From Myxococcota bacterium (GTDB lineage Bacteria; Myxococcota_A; UBA796; JAFGLY01), in the NCBI GenBank assembly GCA_024276675.1, contig JAJRWT010000095.1, positions 18,251 through 82,250 of the forward strand: 64,000 nucleotides of DNA. The letters are read 5' to 3'. A program made the position numbers and the translations under genes. Positions within the stretch are counted from its first letter, which is position 1, and the number at the start of each line of letters is the position of its first letter. Below, piece after piece: positions 8,144-17,730 of this stretch. The notes beneath the pieces were generated by a model, which was not told the DNA's origin, searched no databases, and saw only the letters and a list, made by a program, of their open reading frames with translations.

Positions 8144-9097
8144 TCAGAGCAGCCAGGACAGTTCGTGGGCCTGGCGGTAGAGCAGGTCGGCCCGTGTGCG
8201 CAGCAGCAGGGACCAGGAGAAGGTGGGTTGTCGTATGCGTTGGCGAAGCCACTCCAGCACCAGTCGGGCCAGGAGCTGGGGCAGGGAGATCTCCGGGTGG
8301 GGGAGCCACAGGGCCATGGCCGCCATCGGTACTCCAGCAGGGCCGGTGAAGACCCGTGCCAGGCAGGCAGCGCCCGTGGCTGAGCCAAGATGTGCGGGCG
8401 TGGGCGGGAAAAGTTCGGGTGCCAGGTGAACTTTCGCTGGAACGGGGACGGTGGTGGGTATGGGCAGCATGGGAATCCAGGTACCATCATGCACGCGCCA
8501 GAGGTTTGGACAGGCTCGGTCCACTGCACGTATCGCGGAACGTTCGTCCCGTGGAATGGTCTTTCTGTTGCTGGCCAGGTATCGGTCCACGGGCCTGACC
8601 CCGGGAGGCATACATGGCGTGAAGGCCATCACGGCTCCCGCCACCAGCCGCTGGCCTGCTGTGGTGGGCTCGTCGGAGTAGGGGCCCAGTACTCGCTCCG
8701 ATGCCTCCATGCCCAAGTCGGGGACCAGGTCCTCGGCCATCTCGGCGAACCAGTCATCGCTGGGTGCAACTGGTGCTCCACAGCGGGTGGATGGTGGCAG
8801 AAGCGCAGGTGGCGGCCATTTTTCGGGCGGCGTAGTCCATGGAAGGTGAGCAAATGCCGGCATATGGGAAAGCGCCAGGATGGACTGAAACAACTCCGGC
8901 TCCAGGAGGGAGCAGTCACCCCTCATGGCCCGCCGGCACCAGTCCAGGAACCGAGCCTGGGCGGGGGATGGGCCTTGCCGCACCCCGGCACCTGGCACGG
9001 CGATTCCGGCGTCAGGGGGCAGGAGCAGTTCATCGCCCGAGTAGGGATCGCAGTGGGACGACCATGTGGGCCAGGCAGTCTGGGCAGGTGGGTTCAT
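8144..9097 (-). CDS. unknown protein coupled to WYL regulator
   Basis: 317 aa, soluble, Pro- and Trp-rich, with no signal peptide and no family I recognise. Visible features are a C-terminal helical region (QLLARLVLEWLRQRIRQ ... LLLRTRADLLYRQAHEL) and a central LGPYSDEPTTAGQRLVAG segment. Its ATG lies within the last codons of the WYL regulator gene (ATGA overlap, 9094-9097), so the two are translated together and probably work in one process. It could be an effector or target partner of the regulator; no enzymatic motif is visible. Confidence 0.6.
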   Translation of the reverse strand: MNPPAQTAWPTWSSHCDPYSGDELLLPPDAGIAVPGAGVRQGPSPAQARFLDWCRRAMRGDCSLLEPELFQSILALSHMPAFAHLPWTTPPEKWPPPALLPPSTRCGAPVAPSDDWFAEMAEDLVPDLGMEASERVLGPYSDEPTTAGQRLVAGAVMAFTPCMPPGVRPVDRYLASNRKTIPRDERSAIRAVDRACPNLWRVHDGTWIPMLPIPTTVPVPAKVHLAPELFPPTPAHLGSATGAACLARVFTGPAGVPMAAMALWLPHPEISLPQLLARLVLEWLRQRIRQPTFSWSLLLRTRADLLYRQAHELSWLL

Positions 9098-10128
9098 CCG
9101 AACAGTGTGCCGGTGGTTGCCGTGGGGGTCGTGTCTGCGGGGGATTGATAGCGTCGGCAGGCAGAGAGCAGGGTTTCACGGATTTCGTCGCGTAGCTCCT
9201 GGGGCTCCAGCACCTCGGCATCGGCACCATAGCCCAGGATCCACTGGCGTAGTTCGGGAGTGATGGCACAGCGCAGCAGTACCTCTATGCTGCCATCGGG
9301 GCGGGGTTGAAGGCCCTGGGAGCCATGCCAGCGACGTTCCTTTATGAACTCGGCCACACGTGGGCTGAAGCGCACGACGATAGCCCTGGGAGAACCGGCC
9401 GTTATCCCGAAGGCATCGGCGACGAAGGCCCTGGGATCCCAGTCATTTGGCCTGCTGAACTTCTGTTTCCGTATCCTGTAGAAGGAGCGGAAACGCTCCA
9501 CCGCGAAGGTCTTGACACGGTCCTCGTCCACGTCTCGTGCGAAGAGATATAGCCCCTGCCGGTAGGTGGCCAGGGTGAAGGGCTCGATGAGGTATTTCCG
9601 CTCCTCACCCCTGGCAGGCCGGTAGCTGGCCTGCCCTGGATTACAGTAGATCAACGCCGAGAGGATTTCGTCGATGATTTCGTGACCGGCGGAGTAGTCC
9701 TTGGCGTGCTCTGGAACCGCCATGAACATCCCGTCGAAGTCCCGCACCACGTCGGCGTTGGCGCGGCTCACCGTTGGCTCCAGGCGGTCGATTGCCTGGT
9801 CGATGTCGGCGGCGAAGCCGGTCCCGTCAAGGAAATCGAAGAGCGCACGCCCGAAACGCAGCGAGATCATCTCGCCCAGGGTGAGCTGCACGCCGGAGCG
9901 GCGGTAGGCAGGATCCAGGGAAACCACCCGTTGGGCGCCACGGCCTTCTTCCTTTACCGGCAAGCCCAGGTCCCGCAGATCGGTCAGGTAGCGCCGGAAG
10001 GTCCTGGGGTCAACGTCCAGGAGGGCCTCGACCTCGTGGACCCGTATTCCCCCACGGCGCTGCATCCATTCGATCAAACGGACCAGTTTTTGTCCCTTAT
10101 TCAGGCGACTTGATGGGTGGTATGTCAA
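9094..10128 (-). CDS. WYL-domain transcriptional regulator with N-terminal HTH
   Basis: 344 aa. An N-terminal winged helix (residues about 8-60; LVRLIEWMQRRGGIRVHEVE, then DPRTFRRYLTDLRDLGLPV) is followed by a WYL domain (about 150-240; IYCNPGQASYRPARGEERKYLIEPFTL is its typical strand pattern, broken here by residues of linker) and a WCX-like C-terminal extension (AIVVRFSPRVAEFIKERRWHG). WYL regulators sense ligands, often nucleic acids or nucleotides, and frequently control DNA-damage or defence genes. The upstream inverted repeat at 10152-10174 may be its own operator. It forms a two-gene unit with the unknown gene downstream. Confidence 0.85.
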   Translation of the reverse strand: MTYHPSSRLNKGQKLVRLIEWMQRRGGIRVHEVEALLDVDPRTFRRYLTDLRDLGLPVKEEGRGAQRVVSLDPAYRRSGVQLTLGEMISLRFGRALFDFLDGTGFAADIDQAIDRLEPTVSRANADVVRDFDGMFMAVPEHAKDYSAGHEIIDEILSALIYCNPGQASYRPARGEERKYLIEPFTLATYRQGLYLFARDVDEDRVKTFAVERFRSFYRIRKQKFSRPNDWDPRAFVADAFGITAGSPRAIVVRFSPRVAEFIKERRWHGSQGLQPRPDGSIEVLLRCAITPELRQWILGYGADAEVLEPQELRDEIRETLLSACRRYQSPADTTPTATTGTLFG

Positions 10129-10151
10129 AAAAGCACCTTCTCAGGACTGAA

Positions 10152-10174
10152 TGCCAAGCGGACAGTTTTTGGCA
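10152..10174. promoter_or_regulatory. inverted repeat, candidate operator upstream of the WYL gene
   Basis: TGCCAA-(11 nt)-TTGGCA, a perfect 6-bp dyad 24 bp upstream of the WYL regulator start. The size and spacing suit binding of a dimeric HTH protein, so autoregulation is plausible. Promoter hexamers cannot be assigned confidently. Apart from a possible small ORF at 10352, bases 10175-10802 show no convincing gene. Confidence 0.4.
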
Positions 10175-10351
10175 GGTGGGGATGGCATGATGTAGTCATG
10201 CAGTTCTCAGGCAGAGGCTCTTCTTATCAGTCTCGCGGTTTTTCTTCCACAAGGATGCAAACCGCTAAAGTCGTCCGGCCCGCTCTCGATATCAAGAAAG
10301 CTGCCTGGAATTGCGCTGATCCTCGCCACCGCCACCCGTGCTGGAGCTGAA

Positions 10352-10564
10352 ATGGACCCTATCACCATGGACCTGTTGTTGACAGTCTTTCTGTCGCTCC
10401 TGGTACTCGCCTGCGGGCTTGGAGCCATACTGGTGCTTCCATGGAGCGAAACCGGCATGGTTGCCACAAAGGCCCCTGCCCCTGGAGCCACGGCGGCAGT
10501 TCGTGGTTGTTTTCCGCAAAATGCCGCCACCGAAGCCGCCATCCGAGCATCCATCACTCCCTGA
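10352..10564 (+). CDS. possible small membrane protein (weak)
   Basis: 70 codons from an ATG with GGAG 6 nt upstream. The N-terminus is one hydrophobic helix (MDLLLTVFLSLLVLACGLGA) and the rest is Ala-rich with no pattern. The single-TM N-terminus and the ribosome site are the only support. The opposite strand is also open here, so this may be chance. Confidence 0.3.
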   Translation: MDPITMDLLLTVFLSLLVLACGLGAILVLPWSETGMVATKAPAPGATAAVRGCFPQNAATEAAIRASITP

Positions 10565-10802
10565 AGGCCTTCTGTCCCCCTGGCGCCCCGTCAGGTGGGG
10601 GCCCGGACACTTTCTGAAGCGGCGGCGCATGTCGAGTCGACTGGAGAGCGCCTCTCTCTGCGATTCGGTTCGCCGGAGCGAGCCGTGGGCTGCGGTGGGG
10701 CTACTGCCTGCTGTGCGCGGCAGCCTCCCGGGTGCTACGTGGTTATTCCTGTGTCAACCCCAGGGTCTGGTGGCAGGTTTCCATAACCACGGAGTAGAGC
10801 GC

Positions 10803-11228
10803 TTGGGTGGGCGTCCCATAGTACCGCTATTGGCACTCGGGCTGGGGCTTGCCCCCCTGCTGGCCGCCTGTTCCCCCTGCTCCATGAGCAGCACTGTGGC
10901 GGGCTTCGACCCGGCATGTGACCAGAGCGTGCTTCGTCGCTACACAACCGAAGCCAGGCTGGCCATTCCTGCTGAAGACATGGTGCTGCTGGCCTACCTT
11001 CCCTACGACATCACCGCGGGCAGCCGCTACGGTGGAAGCAGCGGAAACCCCATGACCGTCGTACTGGAGGACTGGATGGCGGAATCCAGGACCACGAACC
11101 TGGATCTCTGGACCCTGGACTCCCAGAGCGCCACGGGAGAACTCACCATCACCTTTGAAGAATCGGGTGATTTTTCCGGCGGCGTGGTGAAGGGCGATTT
11201 TGCCGCGGTTGTTGAACGGGGCGATTGA
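10803..11228 (+). CDS. small lipoprotein, TTG start
   Basis: 141 aa if started at the TTG at 10803, which has GGAG 8 nt upstream. No ATG lies between an unrelated open stretch and the signal peptide. The signal PIVPLLALGLGLAPLLAAC carries an LAAC lipobox. The mature part (SSTVAGFDPACDQ ... ELTITFEESGDFSGGVV) looks like a small beta-rich domain of unknown function. It resembles in style the C-terminal beta domain of the MopE-repeat lipoprotein at 19949. It lies upstream of leuS with a 109-bp gap and is probably an independent unit. Confidence 0.6.
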   Translation: MGGRPIVPLLALGLGLAPLLAACSPCSMSSTVAGFDPACDQSVLRRYTTEARLAIPAEDMVLLAYLPYDITAGSRYGGSSGNPMTVVLEDWMAESRTTNLDLWTLDSQSATGELTITFEESGDFSGGVVKGDFAAVVERGD

Positions 11229-11337
11229 GTACCTGGTCGAGTCTGGTGGAGCGATGGCCGCCCAGTCATTGTCACTTCCCTTGGCTCTCTTTCCCATGGG
11301 AACGAGTTATTAGGGGGCGCTCGCCAAGGAGAACAAG

Positions 11338-13875
11338 ATGCAGCACCGCTACGCCCCGGAGAAGATCGAGCCTCGTTGGCAACGCTACTGGGAAGAAAAC
11401 CAGTGCTTCCGCGCCGAAGAAGACCCGGACAAGCCAAAGTACTATGTCCTCTGCATGTTTCCATACCCCTCCGGGACGGGCCTGCACGTGGGTAACCCCT
11501 TGAGCTACACCGCGGTGGACATCATCGCTCGCTACAAGCGCATCAAGGGTTTCTCCGTCTTGAATCCCATCGGTTTCGATGCCTTCGGCCTCCCCGCGGA
11601 ACGTGCTGCGGTGCGTCTGGGCCGGAATCCCCGTGACATCACCCGCGACAACATCGCTACCTTTACCCGGCAGCTCAAGCGCCTTGGTTTTTCCTACGAT
11701 TGGAGCCGTGCGCTGAACACCTCGTCGCCCGAGTACTACAAGTGGACCCAGTGGATTTTCCTCAAGATGTACGAAAAGGGCCTGGCCTACCTGGCCGAAG
11801 TGCCGGTCTACTGGTGCCCGGCCCAGGGAACGGTCCTGGCCAACGAAGAAGTCCAGGACGGTCGCTACGTGGAAACAGGCGATCCCGTCCAACGTCGGGT
11901 CATGCGCCAGTGGATGCTGCGCATTACCGCGTACGCACAAAGGCTCCTGGACGATCTCGAAGGCCTGGACTGGCCCGAGGGTGTCCTGGAAATGCAGCGC
12001 AACTGGATCGGGCGCTCCGAGGGAGCCATGGTGACCTTCCGAATCGCCGAGCAGCCCCGGCGCAGCTTCCAGGTCTTCACGACACGGCCAGACACGCTCT
12101 ACGGTGCCACGTGGTGCGTGCTGGCCCCGGAGCACGAGTTGGTCAAGGAGATCACCACCCCGGAGTTGGCCGCCAGCGTGAACGCCTACGTGGAGCGATC
12201 CAGGCAGCTCTCGGACATGGAGCGCCAGATCGCCGCCGAAAAGGAAAAGTCCGGCGTCTTCACCGGCGCCTTTGCCATCAACCCGGTCAACGGAAAGCGA
12301 ATACCGGTGTGGGTGGCCGACTATGTGCTTGGCAGCTACGGCACCGGCGCCATCATGGCGGTTCCAGCCCACGACCAGCGTGACCATGCCTTCGCCCTCA
12401 AGTTCGGACTTCCCATCGTCCAGGTCATTTCCGGAGGGCGCGACGTCCAGCAGGAAGCCTGGACCGGAGGCGGCGTGGCCGTCAACTCGCCCCTCATCGA
12501 CGGCCTGGAGGTGGAACGGGCAAAGAAGCGCATCACCCGCTGGCTCCAGGAGCGGGGTCTGGGGTCGTTCAAAGTAGAATACAAGCTCAGGGACTGGCTT
12601 TTTTCCCGCCAGCGCTATTGGGGCGAACCCTTCCCGATACTGCACCGGGCCGATGGCAGCACCGTCCCGGTCCCCGAAGACTCTCTCCCCATCACGCTGC
12701 CCGCCCTGGACAACTTCAAACCCACCGCCGACGGACGACCGCCCCTGGCCAGGGCCACCGATTGGGTGGAGGTGGAGTTGAACGGCGAAAAACTCCTTCG
12801 TGAGACCAACACCATGCCCCAGTGGGCCGGGAGCTGCTGGTATTACCTGCGATACATGGATCCCCACAACCAACATGAACCCGTCTCCGCCAAAAAGGAA
12901 CGTTACTGGGGCTCGGTGGATCTCTACATCGGCGGCGTTGAACATGCCGTCCTACACCTGCTATACGCCCGTTTCTGGCACAAGGTGCTCTACGACATCG
13001 GCCTGGTGAGCACCAGGGAACCCTTCACCAGGCTGTTCAACCAGGGGATGATCCTGGCTTTCAGCTACCAGGACAAGAACGGCAAGTACCACTCGCCCGA
13101 ATCAGCGGAACAACGCGACGGCAAGTGGTACCTGAAGGGCAGCCACCAGGAGCTGAAGGTTCAAATCGAAAAAATGTCCAAGTCAAAGCTCAATGTCGTC
13201 AATCCATCCGACATCGTGGCCCGTTTTGGAGCCGACGCCTTCAGGCTATACGAAATGTTCATGGGCCCGCTGGAGCAGGTCAAACCATGGCAGACCTCCG
13301 GCATCCAGGGGGTCTACCGCTTCCTGCAGCGGCTCTGGCGCCTGGTGGTTGACGAAACCACCGGCGAACCAAACCAGGCCGTGGGCGACTTCGAGGCATC
13401 TCCCGAAACCGAACGTTACATAAACAAGGCCATACGGGAAACCACCGAGGGTATGGAACATATCAGGTTCAACACTCCCATCTCACGCATGATGGAGTTG
13501 GTGAACCACCTCACCGGGCAACCAAAGATCCCCAGATCCGTGCTGGAGAGGCTCCTGGTGATCCTCTCTCCCTACGCCCCCCATATCTCTGAAGAACTCT
13601 GGGAACGGCTGAGACTGCCGGGAAGAGCAGCCCAGCAGAGCTGGCCGGAATGGGACTTGGCCGCCCTGCAAGAAGACACGGTACACATGGCCGTGCAGGT
13701 GCAGGGCAGGAAACGTGGCACCCTGGCCATTTCCAGAGATGCGTCCAGGGAACAGATCCTGGAAGCTGCCCGGAACCTGGACAACGTGGCACGCCATCTC
13801 GAGGGCATGGAAGTCGTCAAGGAGATCCTGGTACCCGGTCGACTGGTCAATCTGGTGGTCCGTCCCGGTCGATGA
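11338..13875 (+). CDS. leuS: leucyl-tRNA synthetase
   Basis: 845 aa, the usual size for a bacterial LeuRS. It charges tRNA-Leu with leucine in the cytoplasm. Visible landmarks are the class I HIGH equivalent (GTGLHVGNP, about residues 46-54), the CP1 editing domain with TTRPDTLYGAT (about 250) and GTGAIMAVPAHDQRD (about 338-352), the KMSKSKLN catalytic loop (about 612), and the C-terminal anticodon-binding helical bundle. AAGGAG precedes the ATG. The following SUKH/TPR gene starts 55 bp downstream. Nothing unusual. Confidence 0.97.
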   Translation: MQHRYAPEKIEPRWQRYWEENQCFRAEEDPDKPKYYVLCMFPYPSGTGLHVGNPLSYTAVDIIARYKRIKGFSVLNPIGFDAFGLPAERAAVRLGRNPRDITRDNIATFTRQLKRLGFSYDWSRALNTSSPEYYKWTQWIFLKMYEKGLAYLAEVPVYWCPAQGTVLANEEVQDGRYVETGDPVQRRVMRQWMLRITAYAQRLLDDLEGLDWPEGVLEMQRNWIGRSEGAMVTFRIAEQPRRSFQVFTTRPDTLYGATWCVLAPEHELVKEITTPELAASVNAYVERSRQLSDMERQIAAEKEKSGVFTGAFAINPVNGKRIPVWVADYVLGSYGTGAIMAVPAHDQRDHAFALKFGLPIVQVISGGRDVQQEAWTGGGVAVNSPLIDGLEVERAKKRITRWLQERGLGSFKVEYKLRDWLFSRQRYWGEPFPILHRADGSTVPVPEDSLPITLPALDNFKPTADGRPPLARATDWVEVELNGEKLLRETNTMPQWAGSCWYYLRYMDPHNQHEPVSAKKERYWGSVDLYIGGVEHAVLHLLYARFWHKVLYDIGLVSTREPFTRLFNQGMILAFSYQDKNGKYHSPESAEQRDGKWYLKGSHQELKVQIEKMSKSKLNVVNPSDIVARFGADAFRLYEMFMGPLEQVKPWQTSGIQGVYRFLQRLWRLVVDETTGEPNQAVGDFEASPETERYINKAIRETTEGMEHIRFNTPISRMMELVNHLTGQPKIPRSVLERLLVILSPYAPHISEELWERLRLPGRAAQQSWPEWDLAALQEDTVHMAVQVQGRKRGTLAISRDASREQILEAARNLDNVARHLEGMEVVKEILVPGRLVNLVVRPGR

Positions 13876-13930
13876 CCTATAATGATCTCCCGGGCCTGTT
13901 CCAGGGGGCCGACAAAGAGCGGGGTACAGC

Positions 13931-16855
13931 ATGGAGCCAGCAATAGACCCATTCCAGAAGTTGGTCCATCTCGTGGACCGGTATCGTAGCGATGTCCACG
14001 GCCTCCGGCCTCCGGCCCAGGAAGACGCATTGGCGCAGGCTGTCCAACACCTGGGCGTTTCCCTCCCAGGCAGTCTCAGGGCATTCCTACTTCGCTGGAA
14101 CGGGGCGAAACTCTTCAGAGGGGTTCTTCGTATTCGCAGCACGGCAGAGCTGGCCTCCGTGTCCACCGACATTCCCAGGGTGATTCTCTTCGCGGATGGT
14201 CCCGGCAAGACCGACCTGTGGGCCTTCACAGAAACGCCCGATGGTGGCCATGTCTTCGGTGAGTGGCTCCACGACCGACTGCTCCCCATGCACAGGCTTT
14301 TCCAACACTGGCTCCAGGCGATGCTCGAAAGAATGGAACAGGAACCGCGGGACGAGCAATCTCTGCTGGCACTTCGTCGGAGCTGCGATCCCAACAGCCC
14401 CTACCTGTTGTTGATGGAAGCCGAGGCATTGATGAGCAGGGGCGAAGCCGGCCGAGCGCAGGCATTGTTGAGACTTGCCTCCGTCGAAGCTCCCCAGCTC
14501 CCGACTCCATGGCAGAGGCTGGGTGACGTGCTGGTGGCAACGGACAGGCCCCAGGCCCGCTGGTGCTACATCAAAGCATTTCGAACGGTACGATTACCTC
14601 TTCCCTACCCCGGTGCGCCTTCGGGTGATCCGGACCTGGTGGGATCGTTGCAGACCCTCTTCGAGCCCACGGATCCGGCTTGGGAAAGGGAACTTGAAGA
14701 CCTCCTGGACCAAAGGGTATCGGATGTCGCCACCGAATCCGAGGCTGCCTTTGTCGAGGCGGCGGCAATCGCCCTGGGAAGAGTTCTCCTGGCTCGTAAC
14801 GAACGGGAACTCGCGTGGACGAGACTGAAGAGCATCCTTTCCAGGCTGGACAGCTTCCGATGGGGCAGGCCATTCATCGAGCTGAGCCTGTTCCTGGCCA
14901 GACTGGCCACCGAGATCGGTCACCACGACCGGGCCGAAAAGCACCTGGATCGGCTGATGGACCACCCCGACAGGAACACCAGGGGCCGGGCTCGCATGGC
15001 CCTGGGGCGCCTTGTGCTTGCCAGACAGGAACCCTGGGCGGAAGAAATCCTCGGTGAGGCCCTGGAGTTGCTCACAGACAAGAGCTGGCGCCTTGAAGCC
15101 ATGCTTCTTCTGGCGGAACGTCACCTGCTCATGGACCGCCTACAAGATGCCGCCCTGGTGCTTGAACGGGCCCAGCAACTGGCTTCCACGCTGGCCGATC
15201 CCGCCCTCCTGGGCATGACTGCCCTGTTGTCGGGCGATCTTCACCGCCATGCCGGGGATCCGGAATCCGCCGGAGACTCCTACCGGGAAGCCGAACGCAG
15301 AGCGCTGGACTGTTCCTACATGGAGTTGAGATACCGCCTGGCCCTTCGAGCCGGAGATCTGGCCCTTGACGCGGAACGTATCGACGATGCCCACCGGGAC
15401 TACACGGAAGCCGTGAAAGGGTTTAGGAGCTTGCGGCTGGTGCTGCGCGAAGGCTGGGCCCTGCTTCGATTGGGTCGTCTCGGTGATCAGCAGGCCATCG
15501 TGGAAGCGAGATCTCTCTTCAAGAAGGCCGACATGGCTGCCGGCGTAGCCGCCGCCGACGCCATCGCCGGCGATCCAGCCAAGAGCATGGCCTGGCACCT
15601 GGAGCGTGCCACCGAACACGCTCGGCTACGCGCCGATGCCCAGAGGTCATCTCCGCCCCTGCGGAGGGCCGACGCCGAGAGACCGGAGAGGCGGCTGGGA
15701 GCCCACCAGGCCGCCATAGCTGCTTGTGGGCACCGAGTGGTGGACGAGCTGGGGCAGATACTCAAGAACAGCACAAGGGTGCTGGCCGGTTCCTCCGCTT
15801 CCTCCGGCGGCACGACGCTGGATCGCTACCTGGCGGCCCTGGACCTGTTGATTCACCATCGATCCTACGACGCCGCGGCTCTGCTCCTGGATCATCTGCT
15901 GAACGACTACATCAGCGGCACGCCTGGCCGTGCCCTGGTGAGTGCCCTCACCCGTTCTCCCAACATGGCGCTGGTATCGGGAATCATGGAAACACTGGAC
16001 CGGGATCTTCCGCCCTCGTCGGTGGCCCGCGCCATCGAAGTGCTGGGTTGGAGGCGCGAAGAAGCTGCCATTCCCCGCCTGATGCAGCTATCGGGCGAAT
16101 CGGCCCATCCCAGGATAAGAAAGGCCGCGTTGATGGCCCTGGGCAGGGTCGGGGCAACCGAAGCCGTTCCAGCGGCCCTGCAAGCCCTGGAGGTTTCCGG
16201 ACTGGCGGCCACAGCGGCCATGGCGCTTCTGCTCCTGGGTGACCGTCGCGGCGTAGACTTCCATGCCCAGACGCTGGCCGGCGGCGACATCACCCCCGAC
16301 AACGAAGCTGGCGACATCGTGGGGCGCTACGGAGATCCCTCCTTCCTGCTGATCCTCTTGAGAGCCGCAGCCGGAGACGGAGCCGTGGCGAGAGGCGCCG
16401 TCGAGGGACTGGGTTACCTTGGAGATCCGCTGGCCGTGGGCAAGCTCCTCAGCCTGGACTATGGCCGCGATTCCAGGAAGATCCACGTGCTCAACGGCGC
16501 GCTGGAGCTGCTTACCGGGCACGAAGAACCAGCCGACTCCCCCGCTCTCGTCAAGCGGTGGCAGCGCTACTGGGAAAAGGAATCCGCACGTTTCGTCGAA
16601 GGCCATCGTTTCAGGCATGGCAGGCTCATGGATCCTGGCCTGCTCATCGAGAAGCTGAACGACGACGAATTGGGTCTACGGCGCAGAGCCTACGACGAGC
16701 TGGTCATCTCCACGGGCGTCAATCTGCCCTTCGACGCCGATGGCGCCTGGCGCCTGCAGGTGGCCCACCGTAAACAATGGCTCGCCTGGTGGAAGGCCCA
16801 CAAAGAAGAATTCCCCACTGGCCGCTGGATGTTCCACGGGCAGATCACTGCCTGA
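13931..16855 (+). CDS. SUKH-like / TPR / HEAT-like repeat protein
   Basis: 974 aa, no signal peptide. Residues about 1-120 resemble a SUKH (SMI1/KNR4) domain (LGVSLPGSLRAFLLRWNGA, then VFGEWLHDRL). SUKH domains occur in immunity proteins and scaffold proteins. Residues about 130-560 are TPR-like helical repeats (AGRAQALLRLASVEAPQLP; AEKHLDRLMDHPDRNTRGRA). Residues about 640-830 are HEAT/PBS-like (EEAAIPRLMQLSGESAHPRI; RKAALMALGRVGATEAVPA). Similar scaffold proteins are frequent in Myxococcota genomes. The function is probably protein binding. It is convergent with the next gene with only 11 bp between them. Confidence 0.75.
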   Translation: MEPAIDPFQKLVHLVDRYRSDVHGLRPPAQEDALAQAVQHLGVSLPGSLRAFLLRWNGAKLFRGVLRIRSTAELASVSTDIPRVILFADGPGKTDLWAFTETPDGGHVFGEWLHDRLLPMHRLFQHWLQAMLERMEQEPRDEQSLLALRRSCDPNSPYLLLMEAEALMSRGEAGRAQALLRLASVEAPQLPTPWQRLGDVLVATDRPQARWCYIKAFRTVRLPLPYPGAPSGDPDLVGSLQTLFEPTDPAWERELEDLLDQRVSDVATESEAAFVEAAAIALGRVLLARNERELAWTRLKSILSRLDSFRWGRPFIELSLFLARLATEIGHHDRAEKHLDRLMDHPDRNTRGRARMALGRLVLARQEPWAEEILGEALELLTDKSWRLEAMLLLAERHLLMDRLQDAALVLERAQQLASTLADPALLGMTALLSGDLHRHAGDPESAGDSYREAERRALDCSYMELRYRLALRAGDLALDAERIDDAHRDYTEAVKGFRSLRLVLREGWALLRLGRLGDQQAIVEARSLFKKADMAAGVAAADAIAGDPAKSMAWHLERATEHARLRADAQRSSPPLRRADAERPERRLGAHQAAIAACGHRVVDELGQILKNSTRVLAGSSASSGGTTLDRYLAALDLLIHHRSYDAAALLLDHLLNDYISGTPGRALVSALTRSPNMALVSGIMETLDRDLPPSSVARAIEVLGWRREEAAIPRLMQLSGESAHPRIRKAALMALGRVGATEAVPAALQALEVSGLAATAAMALLLLGDRRGVDFHAQTLAGGDITPDNEAGDIVGRYGDPSFLLILLRAAAGDGAVARGAVEGLGYLGDPLAVGKLLSLDYGRDSRKIHVLNGALELLTGHEEPADSPALVKRWQRYWEKESARFVEGHRFRHGRLMDPGLLIEKLNDDELGLRRRAYDELVISTGVNLPFDADGAWRLQVAHRKQWLAWWKAHKEEFPTGRWMFHGQITA

Positions 16856-16866
16856 GGTGCCTCCGG

Positions 16867-17622
16867 TCAGTTGTCCAGGCTCTGGAACGCGCCGGTCACG
16901 AATTCTTCGGGATCTTCAAGTGGTCTCCCGGAATAGGATTCGAACGAGCCGGGAGGCAGATCGTATTCCAGGAGTCGGTGGATGTTCACGCCGGTGTTTT
17001 CGGCCCCCTCACGTTCAAGGACGTGAATGTGACGTTCCAGCGCCCGCGTGAGGCGACGGGCGCCACGTAGTTCGGATTTGAGGGATTCGTTCTGCCGGGC
17101 GAGCGCCAACATCCTGTTGGCGGTGTTGACGTCGCCGTTGGACAGTACCTGCGTGAGTTCGAAGGTACGCTGCCGTAGCCTGTCCCTTTCCCGTGTAAGA
17201 GAGGCCACCTGTGCTCGAAGATCGGCAGAGGAGTCGTCCATGAGGAGCAGCTCGAGCTGGCCTACTCTTTCCCGGAGCTTCTTCGCGGTCCGTTGTTCCC
17301 GGTGCTGGGCATGGAGACTGCTCACCAGGCGCTTGTGCAGGTGCTTCAGCTCCTGGGACCAGGCCGTGTAGGCGTCGTCCAGGGCTCTGATGCCCTCGCG
17401 GGCGTTCTTGGCTCTCCTTGCGGGAGGCAGGTGGCGGATGCCCAGGCGCAAGATTCCCTCTTGGACATGCTTGAGTTCGACCTCGCAGCTCTTGGCGCTG
17501 CGAAGCCTGCGTCGAAGTTCCGCACAGGCGGTCTTTTGCCTGCGAAGGCGCGGAAACCAGAAGATAGTGGCCAACAGGACGCCCGAAGAAAATAGGCCCA
17601 CCAGCATTAGCGTACCATCCAT
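16867..17622 (-). CDS. membrane-anchored coiled-coil protein
   Basis: 251 aa. One N-terminal TM helix (LMLVGLFSSGVLLATIFWF) is followed by a basic stop-transfer (PRLRRQK) and a long charged coiled coil (about residues 30-210; ERVGQLELLLMDDSSADLRA, LTRERDRLRQRTFELTQVL). The tail ends FVTGAFQSLDN. The family is not recognised; the architecture suggests a cytoplasmic scaffold tethered to the inner membrane. The AT-rich stretch 17690-17720 upstream is the likely promoter region. Confidence 0.7.
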   Translation of the reverse strand: MDGTLMLVGLFSSGVLLATIFWFPRLRRQKTACAELRRRLRSAKSCEVELKHVQEGILRLGIRHLPPARRAKNAREGIRALDDAYTAWSQELKHLHKRLVSSLHAQHREQRTAKKLRERVGQLELLLMDDSSADLRAQVASLTRERDRLRQRTFELTQVLSNGDVNTANRMLALARQNESLKSELRGARRLTRALERHIHVLEREGAENTGVNIHRLLEYDLPPGSFESYSGRPLEDPEEFVTGAFQSLDN

Positions 17623-17689
17623 GCCATCTCCATGTACTTGTTCCGACTCGCTGCCATGCTCGACCCCGATGCAGTGGAATGGGTCGAGT

Positions 17690-17730
17690 AGAATAAGTAT
17701 TATTGATTTTAGACCAATTGTACCTGAACC
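17690..17730 (-). promoter_or_regulatory. AT-rich promoter region of the coiled-coil gene
   Basis: A sharp A/T-rich island (TAGAATAAGTATTATTGATT on the plus strand) in otherwise high-GC DNA, 70-110 bp upstream of the minus-strand start at 17622. On the minus strand it offers TTGGTC and TATTCT-like hexamers, but the assignment is uncertain. The rest of 17623-17878 holds nothing else I can support. Confidence 0.35.

Noticed and set aside
11272..12945. 557-codon open frame antisense to leuS
   Set aside because: High GC keeps the antisense frame open. The plus strand encodes an unmistakable leucyl-tRNA synthetase.
16925..16960. GGATTCGAAC resembling a tRNA T-loop on the minus strand
   Set aside because: No acceptor stem or anticodon arm can be formed. 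The stretch encodes the tail of the coiled-coil protein.
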